NCBI GenBank assembly: GCA_965140555.1
Contig: OZ223259.1
Coordinates: 2,666,001-2,730,000 of the forward strand
DNA: 64,000 bases
DNA from: UBA1351 sp965140555
GTDB taxonomy: Bacteria > Bacillota > Clostridia > Lachnospirales > Vallitaleaceae
Direction of reading: 5' to 3'
The translations under genes and the position numbers were made by a program. The notes beneath the pieces are model-generated. The model was given only the letters and a program-made list of their open reading frames with translations, had not been told where the DNA came from and did not search any database. The stretch's first letter is position 1. Each line of letters begins with the position of its first letter. Below, piece after piece: positions 1 to 9,115 of this stretch.

Positions 1-954
1 AAACGTTTAGAAGTGCTGGTAGGACCGGGGGTTGGGGAAGACTGTTCAGTTATTGAAGTGGCGGATAATGAGTGTATCGTTTTGTCTACAGACCCTATTA
101 CAGGAACAGCCAATAACATAGGTTCATTAGCGGTTCATATCACTCTTAATGATCTGGCAGCGGGAGGTGCAGAACCTATTGGGTTGATGCTTACATTACT
201 ACTACCGGATGGTTATGAAGAAAAGGAACTGAAGGCATTGATGAAAGAAGTCAATGGACTATGCAAACAACATCATGTCCAGATAATCGGGGGACATACA
301 GAAGTAACGGATGCTGTGAATCGTCCGATTATTAGTGTGACCGGAGTCGGGAAAATGCCAAAGAATCATTCTATGCTCACAGCATCTATGGAAGCTGAGA
401 TGGCCATTATAATGACAAAATGGGCAGGGATTGAAGGAACAGCTATACTGGCAAAAGAGGGGGAGGCCCAACTAAACAGTACCTATCACTCGGATTTATC
501 AAAAGAAGCTCAAGCCTTTGATCAATATTTGTCGGTAGTACCGGAAAGCCGGATAGCGCGTGAGTTCCCTGTATTTGCTATGCATGATGTGACAGAAGGC
601 GGAATTTTCGGGGCATTATGGGAATTAGGAAGTAAAGGGAATTTGGGCCTTGTTGTGCATCAAGACAGAATCCCGATTCGCCAAGAAACAGTGGAAATTT
701 GTGAGTTTTATGACTTGAATCCTTATATGCTTATAGGAAGCGGTTCGCTACTTATTGTAACAACAAAAGAAGCATCTTTAGATTTGGTAGAAGCCCTTGA
801 AGCGGAAGATATACCCGCTACTATTATAGGATATATGAAGGAAGGTAAGCACAAACAGATTCGATTTGAAGACACCTTGCGTTCCCTCGAGCCACCCAAA
901 TCCGATGAGCTCTATGCAGGCTTGAAGCAGATTTCATTACGTATGAATCAGTAA
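1..954 (+). CDS. HypE/AIR-synthase-related protein, 5' partial
   Basis: The reading frame is open from base 1 (K-R-L-E-V-L-V-G-P-G-V-G-E-D-C), so the true start lies outside the window; the GTG at 13 is probably internal. The protein has the PurM/HypE fold pattern: a GVGEDCSVI ATP/Mg-binding stretch, LAAGGAEPIG, GGHTEVT and the HDVTEGGIFGALWE motif typical of HypE and AIR-synthase-related proteins. HypE itself dehydrates a carbamoyl thioester to nitrile during hydrogenase maturation, but the terminal PRxC cysteine of HypE is absent (the end is SLRMNQ). This is therefore a HypE-like paralogue of unknown substrate, common next to aminotransferases in Clostridia. Family assignment is firm, function is not. 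Confidence 0.8.
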   Translation, partial: KRLEVLVGPGVGEDCSVIEVADNECIVLSTDPITGTANNIGSLAVHITLNDLAAGGAEPIGLMLTLLLPDGYEEKELKALMKEVNGLCKQHHVQIIGGHTEVTDAVNRPIISVTGVGKMPKNHSMLTASMEAEMAIIMTKWAGIEGTAILAKEGEAQLNSTYHSDLSKEAQAFDQYLSVVPESRIAREFPVFAMHDVTEGGIFGALWELGSKGNLGLVVHQDRIPIRQETVEICEFYDLNPYMLIGSGSLLIVTTKEASLDLVEALEAEDIPATIIGYMKEGKHKQIRFEDTLRSLEPPKSDELYAGLKQISLRMNQ

Positions 955-957
955 GTA

Positions 958-981
958 GAAAGCGGCACAGTCGCTTTTCTT
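958..981 (+). terminator. Weak hairpin after the HypE-like gene
   Basis: AAAGCG at 959-964 pairs with CGCTTT at 972-977, followed by a short T-rich run. The stem is only 6 bp, so termination is probably partial, with read-through into the Lrp gene. Confidence 0.4.
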
Positions 982-1008
982 AAATAAAACTATTATGGAG
1001 GTATCAAG

Positions 1009-1491
1009 ATGAAAGAAGAATTACTCAAAGCAATTGAAACGGATAGCAAAAGAACGGTTGAGGATCTGGCCGCCATGTTTGGTGCCTCTGAAACAGATAT
1101 AAGTGATGTGTTAGCCCAATTAGAACAGGATCGAGTTATATGTGGATATCATACACTGATCAACTGGGATAAGACCCATGCAGATAAAGTAACGGCGCTT
1201 ATAGAAGTCCGAGTAACACCTCAAAGAGGACAGGGATTTGATAAGATAGCAGAACGTATCTACTTGTTTGATGAGGTAAAGTCTGTTTTTCTAATGTCCG
1301 GCGGGTTTGATCTTACTGTTATTATTGAAGGAAAGACAATGAAAGAAGTCGCTCTGTTTGTCGGACAAAAATTAGCGCCGCTAGAGTCTGTCTTATCAAC
1401 AGCAACACACTTCGTTTTGAAGAAGTATAAAGATCACGGAATTGTTCTGGACGAAGAACAACGTGATGAAAGAATGGCGGTGACTCCTTAA
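1009..1491 (+). CDS. Lrp/AsnC family transcriptional regulator
   Basis: 160 residues with an N-terminal winged HTH (about 5-55, KRTVEDLAAMFGASETDISDVLAQLEQD) and a C-terminal RAM/ligand-binding domain (about 65-145, with VTALIEVRVTP and the FLMSGGFDLTVIIEG strand). This is the standard Lrp/AsnC length and layout; members sense amino acids and act as dimers to octamers. A TATTATGGAGG ribosome binding site precedes the ATG. The stop overlaps the next gene start as TAATG, so the aminotransferase is translationally coupled and is the likely regulatory target or metabolic partner. Confidence 0.9.
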   Translation: MKEELLKAIETDSKRTVEDLAAMFGASETDISDVLAQLEQDRVICGYHTLINWDKTHADKVTALIEVRVTPQRGQGFDKIAERIYLFDEVKSVFLMSGGFDLTVIIEGKTMKEVALFVGQKLAPLESVLSTATHFVLKKYKDHGIVLDEEQRDERMAVTP

Positions 1492-2657
1492 TGAATCGTG
1501 AATTGAATCGTGTGGCATCAGGACTAGAACCTTCAGGAATACGTCGTTTTTTTGATATTGTTACGACGATGGAAAATGCTATATCTTTGGGGGTTGGTGA
1601 ACCGGACTTTGATACCCCTTGGCATATTCGCGAAGAAGGTATATATAGCTTGGAAAAAGGACGAACTTACTACACATCAAATGCCGGTATCATAGAGTTG
1701 AGAGAAGCGATATGTGACTATCAAAAACGTCGCTTTGACTTATCCTATGATGCTGAAAATGAGTGTATTGTTACAGTAGGCGGTAGCGAAGGTATTGATA
1801 TTGCATTGAGAGCTATATTGAATCCCGGTGATGAGGTACTTGTTCCGGAACCCTCATTTGTATGTTATAAGCCTTGTGTAGCCCTTGCAGGCGGTCAACC
1901 TGTAACTATAGACCTATTATCAGAAAATGCCTTTAAATTGACGCCTGAGCAGGTTTTAGAAAAGGTTACAGATAAGACGAAAGCCATTATTCTCTCATTC
2001 CCCAATAATCCGACAGGAGCCGTTATGACAGCGGAAGAACTGGAGCCTATTGCCAAAATAGCCATAGAAAAGGATTTGATAGTTATATCCGATGAGATTT
2101 ATGCAGAATTATCCTATGGCCAAAAGCATGTCAGTATTGTTTCTTTTGAAGGAATGAAAGAGCGAACAATATTGGTAAGTGGATTTTCTAAGGCTTATGC
2201 AATGACAGGTTGGCGCGTGGGATATGTATTGGCACCGGCATATATGACTGAGGTTATGAAAAAAATCCATCAATATGCCATCATGTGCACACCGATTACG
2301 AGTCAATATGCAGCCTTAGAAGCGGCAAGACACGGTGATCAAGACATCGAAGAGATGGCACGGGCATATGATGCAAGACGGCATTTTATGGTGGAACACT
2401 TTAATAAAATGGGTTTGACCTGTTTTGAACCAAAAGGAGCCTTTTATATTTTTCCTTCGATTCAAATTACCGGCATGACTTCCGAGACATTTGCAACACA
2501 GCTATTAATGGAAGAAGAGGTGGCAGTGGTTCCCGGAACTGCCTTTGGTGAATCAGGAGAAGGTTTTGTACGTTGTAGTTATGCGTATAGTATTGACCAA
2601 TTAAAGGTTGCTGTAAAACGTATTGCTAAATTTGTTGAAAGACATCGTAAAAATTAA
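1491..2657 (+). CDS. PLP-dependent class I/II aminotransferase
   Basis: 388 residues of fold-type I aminotransferase. Landmarks are the N-terminal GVGEPDFDTPWHIRE, the SFPNNPTGAVM substrate/PLP loop, VISDEIYAELSY (PLP pyridine aspartate and tyrosine), and VSGFSKAYAMTGWRVGY with the Schiff-base lysine near residue 235. The arginine binding the substrate carboxylate lies in the C-terminal GFVRCSYA. It probably transfers an amino group between an amino acid (alanine, aspartate or aromatic) and 2-oxoglutarate; substrate cannot be read from sequence. The start overlaps the Lrp stop by one base, indicating one operon. A strong bidirectional terminator follows. Confidence 0.92.
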   Translation: MNRELNRVASGLEPSGIRRFFDIVTTMENAISLGVGEPDFDTPWHIREEGIYSLEKGRTYYTSNAGIIELREAICDYQKRRFDLSYDAENECIVTVGGSEGIDIALRAILNPGDEVLVPEPSFVCYKPCVALAGGQPVTIDLLSENAFKLTPEQVLEKVTDKTKAIILSFPNNPTGAVMTAEELEPIAKIAIEKDLIVISDEIYAELSYGQKHVSIVSFEGMKERTILVSGFSKAYAMTGWRVGYVLAPAYMTEVMKKIHQYAIMCTPITSQYAALEAARHGDQDIEEMARAYDARRHFMVEHFNKMGLTCFEPKGAFYIFPSIQITGMTSETFATQLLMEEEVAVVPGTAFGESGEGFVRCSYAYSIDQLKVAVKRIAKFVERHRKN

Positions 2658-2662
2658 TAAAT

Positions 2663-2699
2663 CAAAAATAGGTAGCCATATTATGGCTACCTATTTTTG
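2663..2699. terminator. Bidirectional terminator between convergent genes
   Basis: A 17-bp perfect inverted repeat (2663-2679 with 2683-2699, core GGTAGCCAT/ATGGCTACC) is flanked by A-rich and T-rich ends, so it can terminate the aminotransferase (+) and perR (-). Confidence 0.9.
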
Positions 2700-2727
2700 A
2701 ACTCGATTTTGTAGTACTTAAGATGTG

Positions 2728-3165
2728 CTATTGTGCTTTTTTTACTTCGGCAGCGGACTGGCTACATTCACGGCATGTGCCGTAAAAATATACTTTTTCG
2801 CTGACGATGTCAAACTCAGTTTCTTCTTGAACTTGTTTTTTGAAATCTCCCAATGCTTGTGTGTGTAAATCCATTACTTTACCACATTCTAGACAAACCA
2901 TATGCGGATGCGACTTAATTGTTGCATCATATCGTGAACTGTCATCACCTACGTTAAGCTCTGTTGCTAATTCAGCTTTCTTTAACGCATCAAGGGTTTT
3001 GTAAACAGTAGCCAAACTCATTGTAGGATGGCTTTGACGAAGTGCATTGTAAATATCTTCGGCAGTTGGATGTGTGGTGGCTTCATATAAAACCTTGTAA
3101 ATGGCTAAGCGTTGAGGCGTAACCTTAAGTTTTTTTGCTTTTAAGATTCCAGCTAGACGTTCCAT
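2728..3165 (-). CDS. perR: Fur-family peroxide/metal regulator (PerR-like)
   Basis: 145 residues. An N-terminal winged helix (KVTPQRLAIYKVLYE...TVYKTLDALKKAEL) is followed by the Fur dimerization domain. Two CxxC pairs (VCLECG about residue 95, GTCREC about residue 134) make the structural zinc site. The regulatory-site pattern (H about 37, the SRYD aspartate, the SHPHM histidines, the MDL aspartate) resembles PerR more than Fur, but PerR, Fur and Zur cannot be separated with certainty by eye. The gene has its own sigma-A-type promoter overlapped by a 7-1-7 box, so negative autoregulation is likely. Confidence 0.85.
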   Translation of the reverse strand: MERLAGILKAKKLKVTPQRLAIYKVLYEATTHPTAEDIYNALRQSHPTMSLATVYKTLDALKKAELATELNVGDDSSRYDATIKSHPHMVCLECGKVMDLHTQALGDFKKQVQEETEFDIVSEKVYFYGTCRECSQSAAEVKKAQ

Positions 3166-3200
3166 CGGACACCTCCTCCTAAAAAATAACTACTATCATT

Positions 3201-3243
3201 TAATAGTAACTATTATCATATAATACTTTTTACCAATTGTCAA
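3201..3243 (-). promoter_or_regulatory. perR promoter with 7-1-7 Fur/PerR box
   Basis: On the minus strand TTGACA (3243-3238) is separated by exactly 17 bp from TATGAT (3220-3215). Immediately downstream, 3201-3215 is TAATAGT-A-ACTATTA, a perfect 15-bp 7-1-7 palindrome of the Fur/PerR operator type. Further imperfect half sites overlap on both sides. The box sits on the transcription start region, which supports autorepression. Confidence 0.8.
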
Positions 3244-3414
3244 GTATACACGCTTTCCTACGGCAAATCAAGAAAAAACAGTAAAAAATTGTTAAAAAAT
3301 GGACGAAAAGTAGTTATTTTGTCCTATATGCTTACAAAAGAAGTGTGGAAAGAAGCACTAGAGGAAAATATGCCGATTTATCCTATAAAAAGGTCTTATT
3401 CATAGGAAATTCAC

Positions 3415-3443
3415 TTGTCTATCAAAATTAATGATGGTAGAAT
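3415..3443 (+). promoter_or_regulatory. Promoter of the cheX-like gene
   Basis: TTGTCT (3415-3420), a 17-bp spacer and TAGAAT (3438-3443) lie upstream of an AAAAGGAGGAA ribosome binding site at 3456-3466. Between this and perR (about 3166-3414) I see no further gene. Confidence 0.6.
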
Positions 3444-3471
3444 AGAATTAACATGAAAAGGAGGAACATGT

Positions 3472-3957
3472 ATGGCAAATATCAATGTTGAATATATTAA
3501 TCCATTTATCAGTGCGGCACAAACGGTCCTTAAGGATTTCAGCCACATTGAATCATCCATGGGGAAACCCTATATGAAGGCAGCTTCGTATGAGGGAAGT
3601 ATCTTAGCGGTTATTATTGGGATTACAGGGGTTCTAAAAGGACAAGTCATTCTTACGATGGAGATTAATACGGCATGTACGATTGCATCAAAAATGATGA
3701 TGGGTATGCCGGTTCCGGAATTGAATGATATGGCTAAAAGTGCTGTTAGCGAATTGTCGAATATGATCTTAGGAAATGCTGCTACGATCTTTTCAACAAA
3801 AAATATTGCACTCGATATTACGCCTCCTACTATCACACTGGGAACGAATTTGAGTTTCTCGGTTAGTGACTCGAAAACAATCTGTGTACCATTAAACTTC
3901 CAAGTTGAAGGCACGGATCACACACTGGAAATTAATATTGCTATTAAGGATGTTTAG
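3472..3957 (+). CDS. cheX: CheX-family chemotaxis phosphatase
   Basis: 161 residues, the usual length of CheC/CheX/FliY-superfamily single-domain proteins. CheX dimers dephosphorylate CheY-P. The catalytic ExxN signature is visible as AVSELSNMILGNA around residue 93-103. The N-terminal NVEYINPFISAAQTVL and the GVLKGQVILTME strands match CheX. No other chemotaxis gene is present in the window, so it may act on a remote CheY or on another response regulator. It is two bases from trmL and probably co-transcribed with it. Confidence 0.85.
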   Translation: MANINVEYINPFISAAQTVLKDFSHIESSMGKPYMKAASYEGSILAVIIGITGVLKGQVILTMEINTACTIASKMMMGMPVPELNDMAKSAVSELSNMILGNAATIFSTKNIALDITPPTITLGTNLSFSVSDSKTICVPLNFQVEGTDHTLEINIAIKDV

Positions 3958-3959
3958 AC

Positions 3960-4448
3960 ATGAATATTGTATTGCTAGAACCGGAGATTCCTTATAATAC
4001 AGGGAATATCGGAAGAACTTGTGTTGCTACGGGTACAAGACTTCATCTTATAAAACCGCTTGGTTTTGATATAGATGACAAGACGGTACGACGAGCAGGA
4101 CTTGACTATTGGAAAGATCTTGATTTGTCAGTGTATGAGAGTTTTGATGACTTTATGGAGGCGAACAACCATCCGACAGTTTATATGGGGACGACGAAAT
4201 CCAAACAAACCTATACAGATGTTTCTTATGATTCAGATGCCTATATAATGTTTGGGAAAGAGAGTGCCGGTATACCGGAAGAGTTATTGCTACAACATAA
4301 AGAATCGTCGATACGTATTCCCATGGCACCGAATACACGCTCATTAAATCTATCCAATGCAGTAGCAGTCGTTTTGTTTGAAGCATTACGACAAAATGAC
4401 TTTAACGGCCTTGAAAATCAAGGACAGTTACATCATTACAAATGGTAA
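3960..4448 (+). CDS. trmL: tRNA (cytidine(34)-2'-O)-methyltransferase TrmL
   Basis: 162 residues of SPOUT methyltransferase. MNIVLLEPEIPYNTGNIGRTC at the N-terminus, the knot motifs MFGKESAGIPEELL and IRIPMAPNTRSLNLSNAVAVVLFEALRQ near the C-terminus, and the length all match TrmL (YibK). It methylates the 2'-OH of the wobble base of tRNA-Leu isoacceptors using S-adenosylmethionine. An AAGGATG ribosome binding site lies in the end of cheX. A strong bidirectional terminator follows. Confidence 0.93.
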   Translation: MNIVLLEPEIPYNTGNIGRTCVATGTRLHLIKPLGFDIDDKTVRRAGLDYWKDLDLSVYESFDDFMEANNHPTVYMGTTKSKQTYTDVSYDSDAYIMFGKESAGIPEELLLQHKESSIRIPMAPNTRSLNLSNAVAVVLFEALRQNDFNGLENQGQLHHYKW

Positions 4449-4457
4449 AAAATAATT

Positions 4458-4502
4458 AAAAAGCTGTTACCAAGGAATGTTATCCTAGGTAACAGCTTTT
4501 TT
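4458..4502. terminator. Bidirectional terminator trmL / sensor kinase
   Basis: A 14-bp stem (4458-4471 AAAAAGCTGTTACC with 4488-4501 GGTAACAGCTTTTT) with A/T tails on both sides serves the two convergent transcripts. Confidence 0.9.
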
Positions 4503-4504
4503 GG

Positions 4505-5971
4505 CTATTCTTCAGGTTGATGGGCAATAGGTAAAGTGAAGACAAAGGTTGTTCCCTTACCTAATTGGCTATAGACTTCAATAGATTCATTGTGTGCCTT
4601 AAGGATTTCCTGAACAATGGATAATCCCAAACCGACACCTTTTTTATCTTTACCCCGTGAACGATCGGCCTTATGAAAACGTGTCCATATATGTTTGATA
4701 TCATCTTCAGAAATCCCGGGCCCGGTATCTTTGATAGCAATGCGGACCTTCTCCAATTCGACAGTAGTCTCTATGATAATTTCATCACCTTGAGAACAGA
4801 ATTTTATGGCGTTGTCCAAAAGGTTTGTGAAGATACGTTGAACTTGATTATAATCAGCATTGATAATGATGTCTTGATTTTCGACTAATAGAGTCAGTTC
4901 GATACCTTTATCAATAATCTTACCTTCAAATTGCATGAGAACTTTCCGAATGGTTTCATGAAGGTCAAAATCTTCTCGTTCCGGTTTCAAAACTTCGTTT
5001 TCCATCTTTGTTAACAGGAGAATGTCATTGGTTAATTTTGTTAATCGGTCAGTTTCGCTGAGAACGATAGATAGATATTTGTCATATTTTTCCGGGGGAA
5101 TGGTCCCATCCATGACAGCTTGTACATAACCACGTATAGAGGTTAACGGAGAACGAAAGTCATGGGAAATGTTGGCGATAAAATCTTTACGTAAATCTTC
5201 TAATTTTTCAAGTTCTTCCACCATAAAATTCATATTGTCAGCTAGTTCTAGGACTTCGGCGCTGAAATTTTCGGGTTCAATACGTGAAGAAAAATCGCCC
5301 CGAGCAACTTGCTTGGCAGTATGGTTAAATGCTTTAAAGGTGAGGGATATATTCCTTGAGAAGACATAGGTTGAAATAAAGGTCAGTAGTAGAATAATAA
5401 GAAAACAAATAAGGGTTATCTTATATACATACTGGATGTCTTCCTTTACAGATGGATAAGGGGCATACATAATAACCGCACCTTCTACTGGACCGGAAAT
5501 CGTGGTTTTTACCTTCGGGGTATCAAAGAGATTGGGGCTAACAGGATGAATAACCATAATAACCGGTTCAGATACGACGGCTGTAGCATCTTCTATCGTT
5601 GTTATAATCTGTCCGCTTAACGCATCATCAAGCCAAGTTGACTTAATGACAGAACCTTCTGTAGAACGAGAAGAAGGCTCTGAATCATATAGAGACAAAC
5701 CGGTCTCATCTGTAATTAAGATACGATTACCGGTATGGTAACTCATAATTTCTAATTGATTGCGGAATCCTTGGACATCTAATGATTTGGTCTCTAGATT
5801 ATCATAATAGGAAGCAATAATGGATTGAGCTTCTTGAAGCATAGTTCGATACTTACTACTAACAAAATGTTCAGAGACAATCTGAGTAAATACACCAAAT
5901 AGCAATAGGAATACAACAAAGGTAATCAATGCATAGATGGCAAAAAACTTTTGTGTGAAGGTTTTAAACAT
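4505..5971 (-). CDS. Membrane sensor histidine kinase (PhoR/WalK type)
   Basis: 488 residues. An N-terminal membrane helix (about 10-30) is followed by an extracytoplasmic sensor of about 150 residues, a second helix (about 180-203, LICFLIILLLTFISTYVF), a HAMP domain, HisKA with FIANISHDFRSPLTSIRGY (phosphorylated His near 270) and a HATPase domain (N-box LLDNAIKF, G1 DTGPGI, G2 GVGLGLSI). It autophosphorylates and passes phosphate to the partner regulator. The start overlaps the regulator stop (TAATG). The ligand is unknown. Confidence 0.92.
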   Translation of the reverse strand: MFKTFTQKFFAIYALITFVVFLLLFGVFTQIVSEHFVSSKYRTMLQEAQSIIASYYDNLETKSLDVQGFRNQLEIMSYHTGNRILITDETGLSLYDSEPSSRSTEGSVIKSTWLDDALSGQIITTIEDATAVVSEPVIMVIHPVSPNLFDTPKVKTTISGPVEGAVIMYAPYPSVKEDIQYVYKITLICFLIILLLTFISTYVFSRNISLTFKAFNHTAKQVARGDFSSRIEPENFSAEVLELADNMNFMVEELEKLEDLRKDFIANISHDFRSPLTSIRGYVQAVMDGTIPPEKYDKYLSIVLSETDRLTKLTNDILLLTKMENEVLKPEREDFDLHETIRKVLMQFEGKIIDKGIELTLLVENQDIIINADYNQVQRIFTNLLDNAIKFCSQGDEIIIETTVELEKVRIAIKDTGPGISEDDIKHIWTRFHKADRSRGKDKKGVGLGLSIVQEILKAHNESIEVYSQLGKGTTFVFTLPIAHQPEE

Positions 5972-6654
5972 TACTTCACCTCAAACTTATAGCCGATACC
6001 CCATACTGTTTTAAGACCCCAAAAATCATTTTCGCTTATTTTCTCACGTATACGTTTGACATGAACATCTACAGTTCGTGTATCACCGATATATTCATAT
6101 CCCCAAATTCGATCTAATAGTTGCTCTCGTGTAAAAACTTGATTCGGATTGGAAGCAAGATAGTAGAGCAATTCCAGTTCCTTAGGAGGCATTTCAATCT
6201 TACTGTCATTATGACTGACGCTGTAATTTGATAAATTGATGGTCAAATTGGGTAGATTGATTTGCTTGCCCTTATTTTCCTTAGGGGTATAGCGACGTAG
6301 AACGGCTTTTACTCTTGCCGTTAGCTCTTTGTTGTCAAAGGGTTTGACCATATAATCATCGGCACCTAATTCCAAGCCGAGTATTTTATCAAAGGTTTCC
6401 CCTTTGGCTGTAAGCATAATAATCGGAACAGTGGAGGTTTGGCGTATTTCCTTGCAGACATCATAGCCATCCTTGCCGGGTAGCATCAAATCCAATAAAA
6501 CCAAATTGGGATTAAAGGCTTTGACGGCATCTAGAACATCGTTACCATTATCGACAATACGCGTTGCATAACTTTCTTTTTCTAAATACAATGCAATGAG
6601 TTCGCTAATGTTCTCATCATCATCGACGATAAGAATTTTGATTTTTGTTTCCAT
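5971..6654 (-). CDS. OmpR/PhoB-family response regulator
   Basis: 227 residues. The receiver domain has acidic pocket DDD near residue 11, phospho-acceptor in LVLLDLMLPGKDGYD near residue 53, LTAKGE and MVKPF lysine near 103. A C-terminal winged helix follows (PPKELELLYYLASNPNQVFTREQLLDRIWGYEYIGDTRTVDVHVKRIREKI), which is the PhoB-type DNA-binding domain. It forms a translationally coupled operon with the downstream kinase. The genes it controls cannot be read here. Confidence 0.93.
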   Translation of the reverse strand: METKIKILIVDDDENISELIALYLEKESYATRIVDNGNDVLDAVKAFNPNLVLLDLMLPGKDGYDVCKEIRQTSTVPIIMLTAKGETFDKILGLELGADDYMVKPFDNKELTARVKAVLRRYTPKENKGKQINLPNLTINLSNYSVSHNDSKIEMPPKELELLYYLASNPNQVFTREQLLDRIWGYEYIGDTRTVDVHVKRIREKISENDFWGLKTVWGIGYKFEVK

Positions 6655-6697
6655 AGCAATTCTCCCTTTCCTTTAAAAAACGGCAGTTTATATGTCT

Positions 6698-9115
6698 CTA
6701 TTCTTTGAAGGTTACAATGGTTACACCGCTGTCGCCTTCTCCGAATTCTCCCAGACGATAGCTGTTGACATGAGGAGAGGTTCGCAAAAATTGATGTAAT
6801 CCTTGACGAAGCGCCCCGGTTCCTTTTCCGTGAATGAGTGTGACCTGAGGAAGATGAGCGAGATAGGCATCATCCAAGTACTTATCTACGACTTCCAGTG
6901 CTTCAGCTGTTGTTTGTCCTCGCAGGTCAAGTTCCGGTTTAATGGACATTGATTTGTTTATTGATGTATTGCCTTTAAAACCACTGCCTTTGGCAGGTGT
7001 GTATTTTCGAGCAGTACCTTTTTTAGACGAAGTGGCGTAAGGATTTGTATCGTCAATGGGTTCGATACTGTCAAAGGATACTGTGGATTTCATAATACCC
7101 ATTTGTACAGTAACTTCCTTCTTTGACTTATTAACATTAAGGACGGTTCCTTTTGAATTTAAGGAAGTAACCATAACCGTATCACCAACATGAATGGTGT
7201 CGGAAGTAAACGTTTTCTTGCGTTTTTCCGGTTTGGACGCCTTGGCATTAGCGGCATTAACTTTTTCTCGAAGTTTGCTTCGGGATGCTTCTAATTGTGC
7301 CATATTCATGCCCGAGCCTTGAGAGGCTAATTTATTCATATCACGAATGATTTGATCGGCTTCTGACTTGGATTTCTCCAACAATCGAGCGGCATCTGAT
7401 TTGGCTTCTTCCAAGATACGAATTTTTTGTTGGGCCAACCGAGAACGTTGAGATTCCACCTCTCCTCGAAGTTTTTCGGCTTCTTTACGGTATTGTTCCG
7501 CCCGTTCTTTTTCAAGTAAAGCGGTCTTCTTATTGGTCTCCAAGTCTGTGATCAGATCCTCAAAACGTACTTCACGACCACTGAGTAGATTCTTCGCCTC
7601 ATCGATAATGCTATCAGAAAGACCTAAACGCTTGCTAATAGCAAAGGCATTACTTTTACCTGGGATTCCGATAAGGAGTTTGTAAGTGGGACGTAATGTA
7701 TCGACATTGAATTCGCAACTGGCATTTTCGACACCTTCAGTTGATAGGGCATAGACCTTCAGTTCAGAATAGTGTGTAGTAGCTACAGTAAGTATGTTAT
7801 AGGTCTTAAGGTTATCAAGGATAGCCATGGCAAGGGCTGCCCCCTCGGTAGGATCCGTTCCCGCACCTAACTCATCAAACAAGACAAGAGAACGGTCGGT
7901 TACCTGTTCTAATATTCGTGTAATATTGGTCATATGAGATGAGAAAGTACTTAAGGATTGCTCGATACTTTGTTCATCTCCGATATCGGCAAAAATATTA
8001 TCGAGTAGCGTAAGCTTTGCACCATCAGAAGCAGGAATATGTAATCCACTCTGTCCCATAAGAGAATGCAAACCTAAAGTTTTTAGGGTAACTGTTTTAC
8101 CACCTGTGTTAGGCCCTGTGATAACGAGAGTCGTAAAATCTTTACCTAAGTAGATGGTAGTTGGAACAACAGTATTTTGATCCAATAACGGATGACGTGC
8201 CTTAGTTAAATCAATGATTCCTTCATCATTAAAAGTTGGACAGGAACATTTATAGTCAATGCCGTATCCTGCTTTAGCAAAGATAAAGTCCAGATGTGTT
8301 AACTGAATTTGGTTTTCGTTTAATACGTGTACATAGAGAGCTGCCTCTTCACTAAGTTCTTCCAAAATTTTGGCAATTTCTTTCTTTTCTTGTAGCACTA
8401 ACTGACTCAATGTATTATTTAGTTCAATGATGGCCATAGGTTCAACAAAAAGGGTGGATCCGGTTGAAGACTGGTCATGAATCATACCTTTTAATTGATT
8501 CTTATATTCGGCTTTTAAGGGAACGCAGTAACGATCATTACGAATGGTATAATTGTTATCTTGTAAGTAGCCGGATTGAGACGCACTATGGATAATTTTA
8601 TTGAGCTGGCTTTTGACACGACTACCGACACTTTTGATTTCACGACGAATATTAGCAAGTGTCGGACTCGCATCATCGGCTATTTCTTCTTCAGAGATAA
8701 TACATCGAGTGATTGATTTATATAATGAAGGAATTGAATCAATAGCGTCAAAATAGTTATGGATGGTGAGTTGTTGAATATAATCTGAACCGCCTCTAAA
8801 GTAGTTGAGGACTTGGTTTGCAGAACGAAGGGTGTCTGCAATGAATAAAAGTTCAGACATAGATAAACTGCCCCCAACGGATAAACGTTTTGTAATAGGG
8901 GTTAAATCCTTGAGTCCGCGGATTGGAATAAGACCTTGTTTCAAAATTAACTGCGTTGCCTCATCGGTTTCCTTAAGAGCGGTATTGACATCTTCAAGGT
9001 TATCATAGGGTTCTAAGGCTGTAATACGTTCCTTTGCCATAGAGCTAATTGCGCGCTTGGCAACCTGTTCAAGTACTTTATTAAATTCTAGTGTTGTGTA
9101 GACTTTGCTGTACAT
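6698..9115 (-). CDS. mutS2: MutS2 (RqcU), ribosome-collision/anti-recombination ATPase
   Basis: 805 residues, full length. An N-terminal lever/clamp region precedes the MutS ATPase with Walker A TGPNTGGKT near residue 336 and Walker B LFDELGAGTDPTEG near 415. Next come a long charged coiled coil (about 520-620), a KOW-like segment and a C-terminal Smr domain (LDLRGQTTAEALEVV near 727, LIHGKGTGALRQGL). MutS2 restrains recombination and in Bacillus splits collided ribosomes. The start lies 28 bp inside the upstream acetyltransferase gene, implying coupling. All key motifs are intact. Confidence 0.95.
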   Translation of the reverse strand: MYSKVYTTLEFNKVLEQVAKRAISSMAKERITALEPYDNLEDVNTALKETDEATQLILKQGLIPIRGLKDLTPITKRLSVGGSLSMSELLFIADTLRSANQVLNYFRGGSDYIQQLTIHNYFDAIDSIPSLYKSITRCIISEEEIADDASPTLANIRREIKSVGSRVKSQLNKIIHSASQSGYLQDNNYTIRNDRYCVPLKAEYKNQLKGMIHDQSSTGSTLFVEPMAIIELNNTLSQLVLQEKKEIAKILEELSEEAALYVHVLNENQIQLTHLDFIFAKAGYGIDYKCSCPTFNDEGIIDLTKARHPLLDQNTVVPTTIYLGKDFTTLVITGPNTGGKTVTLKTLGLHSLMGQSGLHIPASDGAKLTLLDNIFADIGDEQSIEQSLSTFSSHMTNITRILEQVTDRSLVLFDELGAGTDPTEGAALAMAILDNLKTYNILTVATTHYSELKVYALSTEGVENASCEFNVDTLRPTYKLLIGIPGKSNAFAISKRLGLSDSIIDEAKNLLSGREVRFEDLITDLETNKKTALLEKERAEQYRKEAEKLRGEVESQRSRLAQQKIRILEEAKSDAARLLEKSKSEADQIIRDMNKLASQGSGMNMAQLEASRSKLREKVNAANAKASKPEKRKKTFTSDTIHVGDTVMVTSLNSKGTVLNVNKSKKEVTVQMGIMKSTVSFDSIEPIDDTNPYATSSKKGTARKYTPAKGSGFKGNTSINKSMSIKPELDLRGQTTAEALEVVDKYLDDAYLAHLPQVTLIHGKGTGALRQGLHQFLRTSPHVNSYRLGEFGEGDSGVTIVTFKE

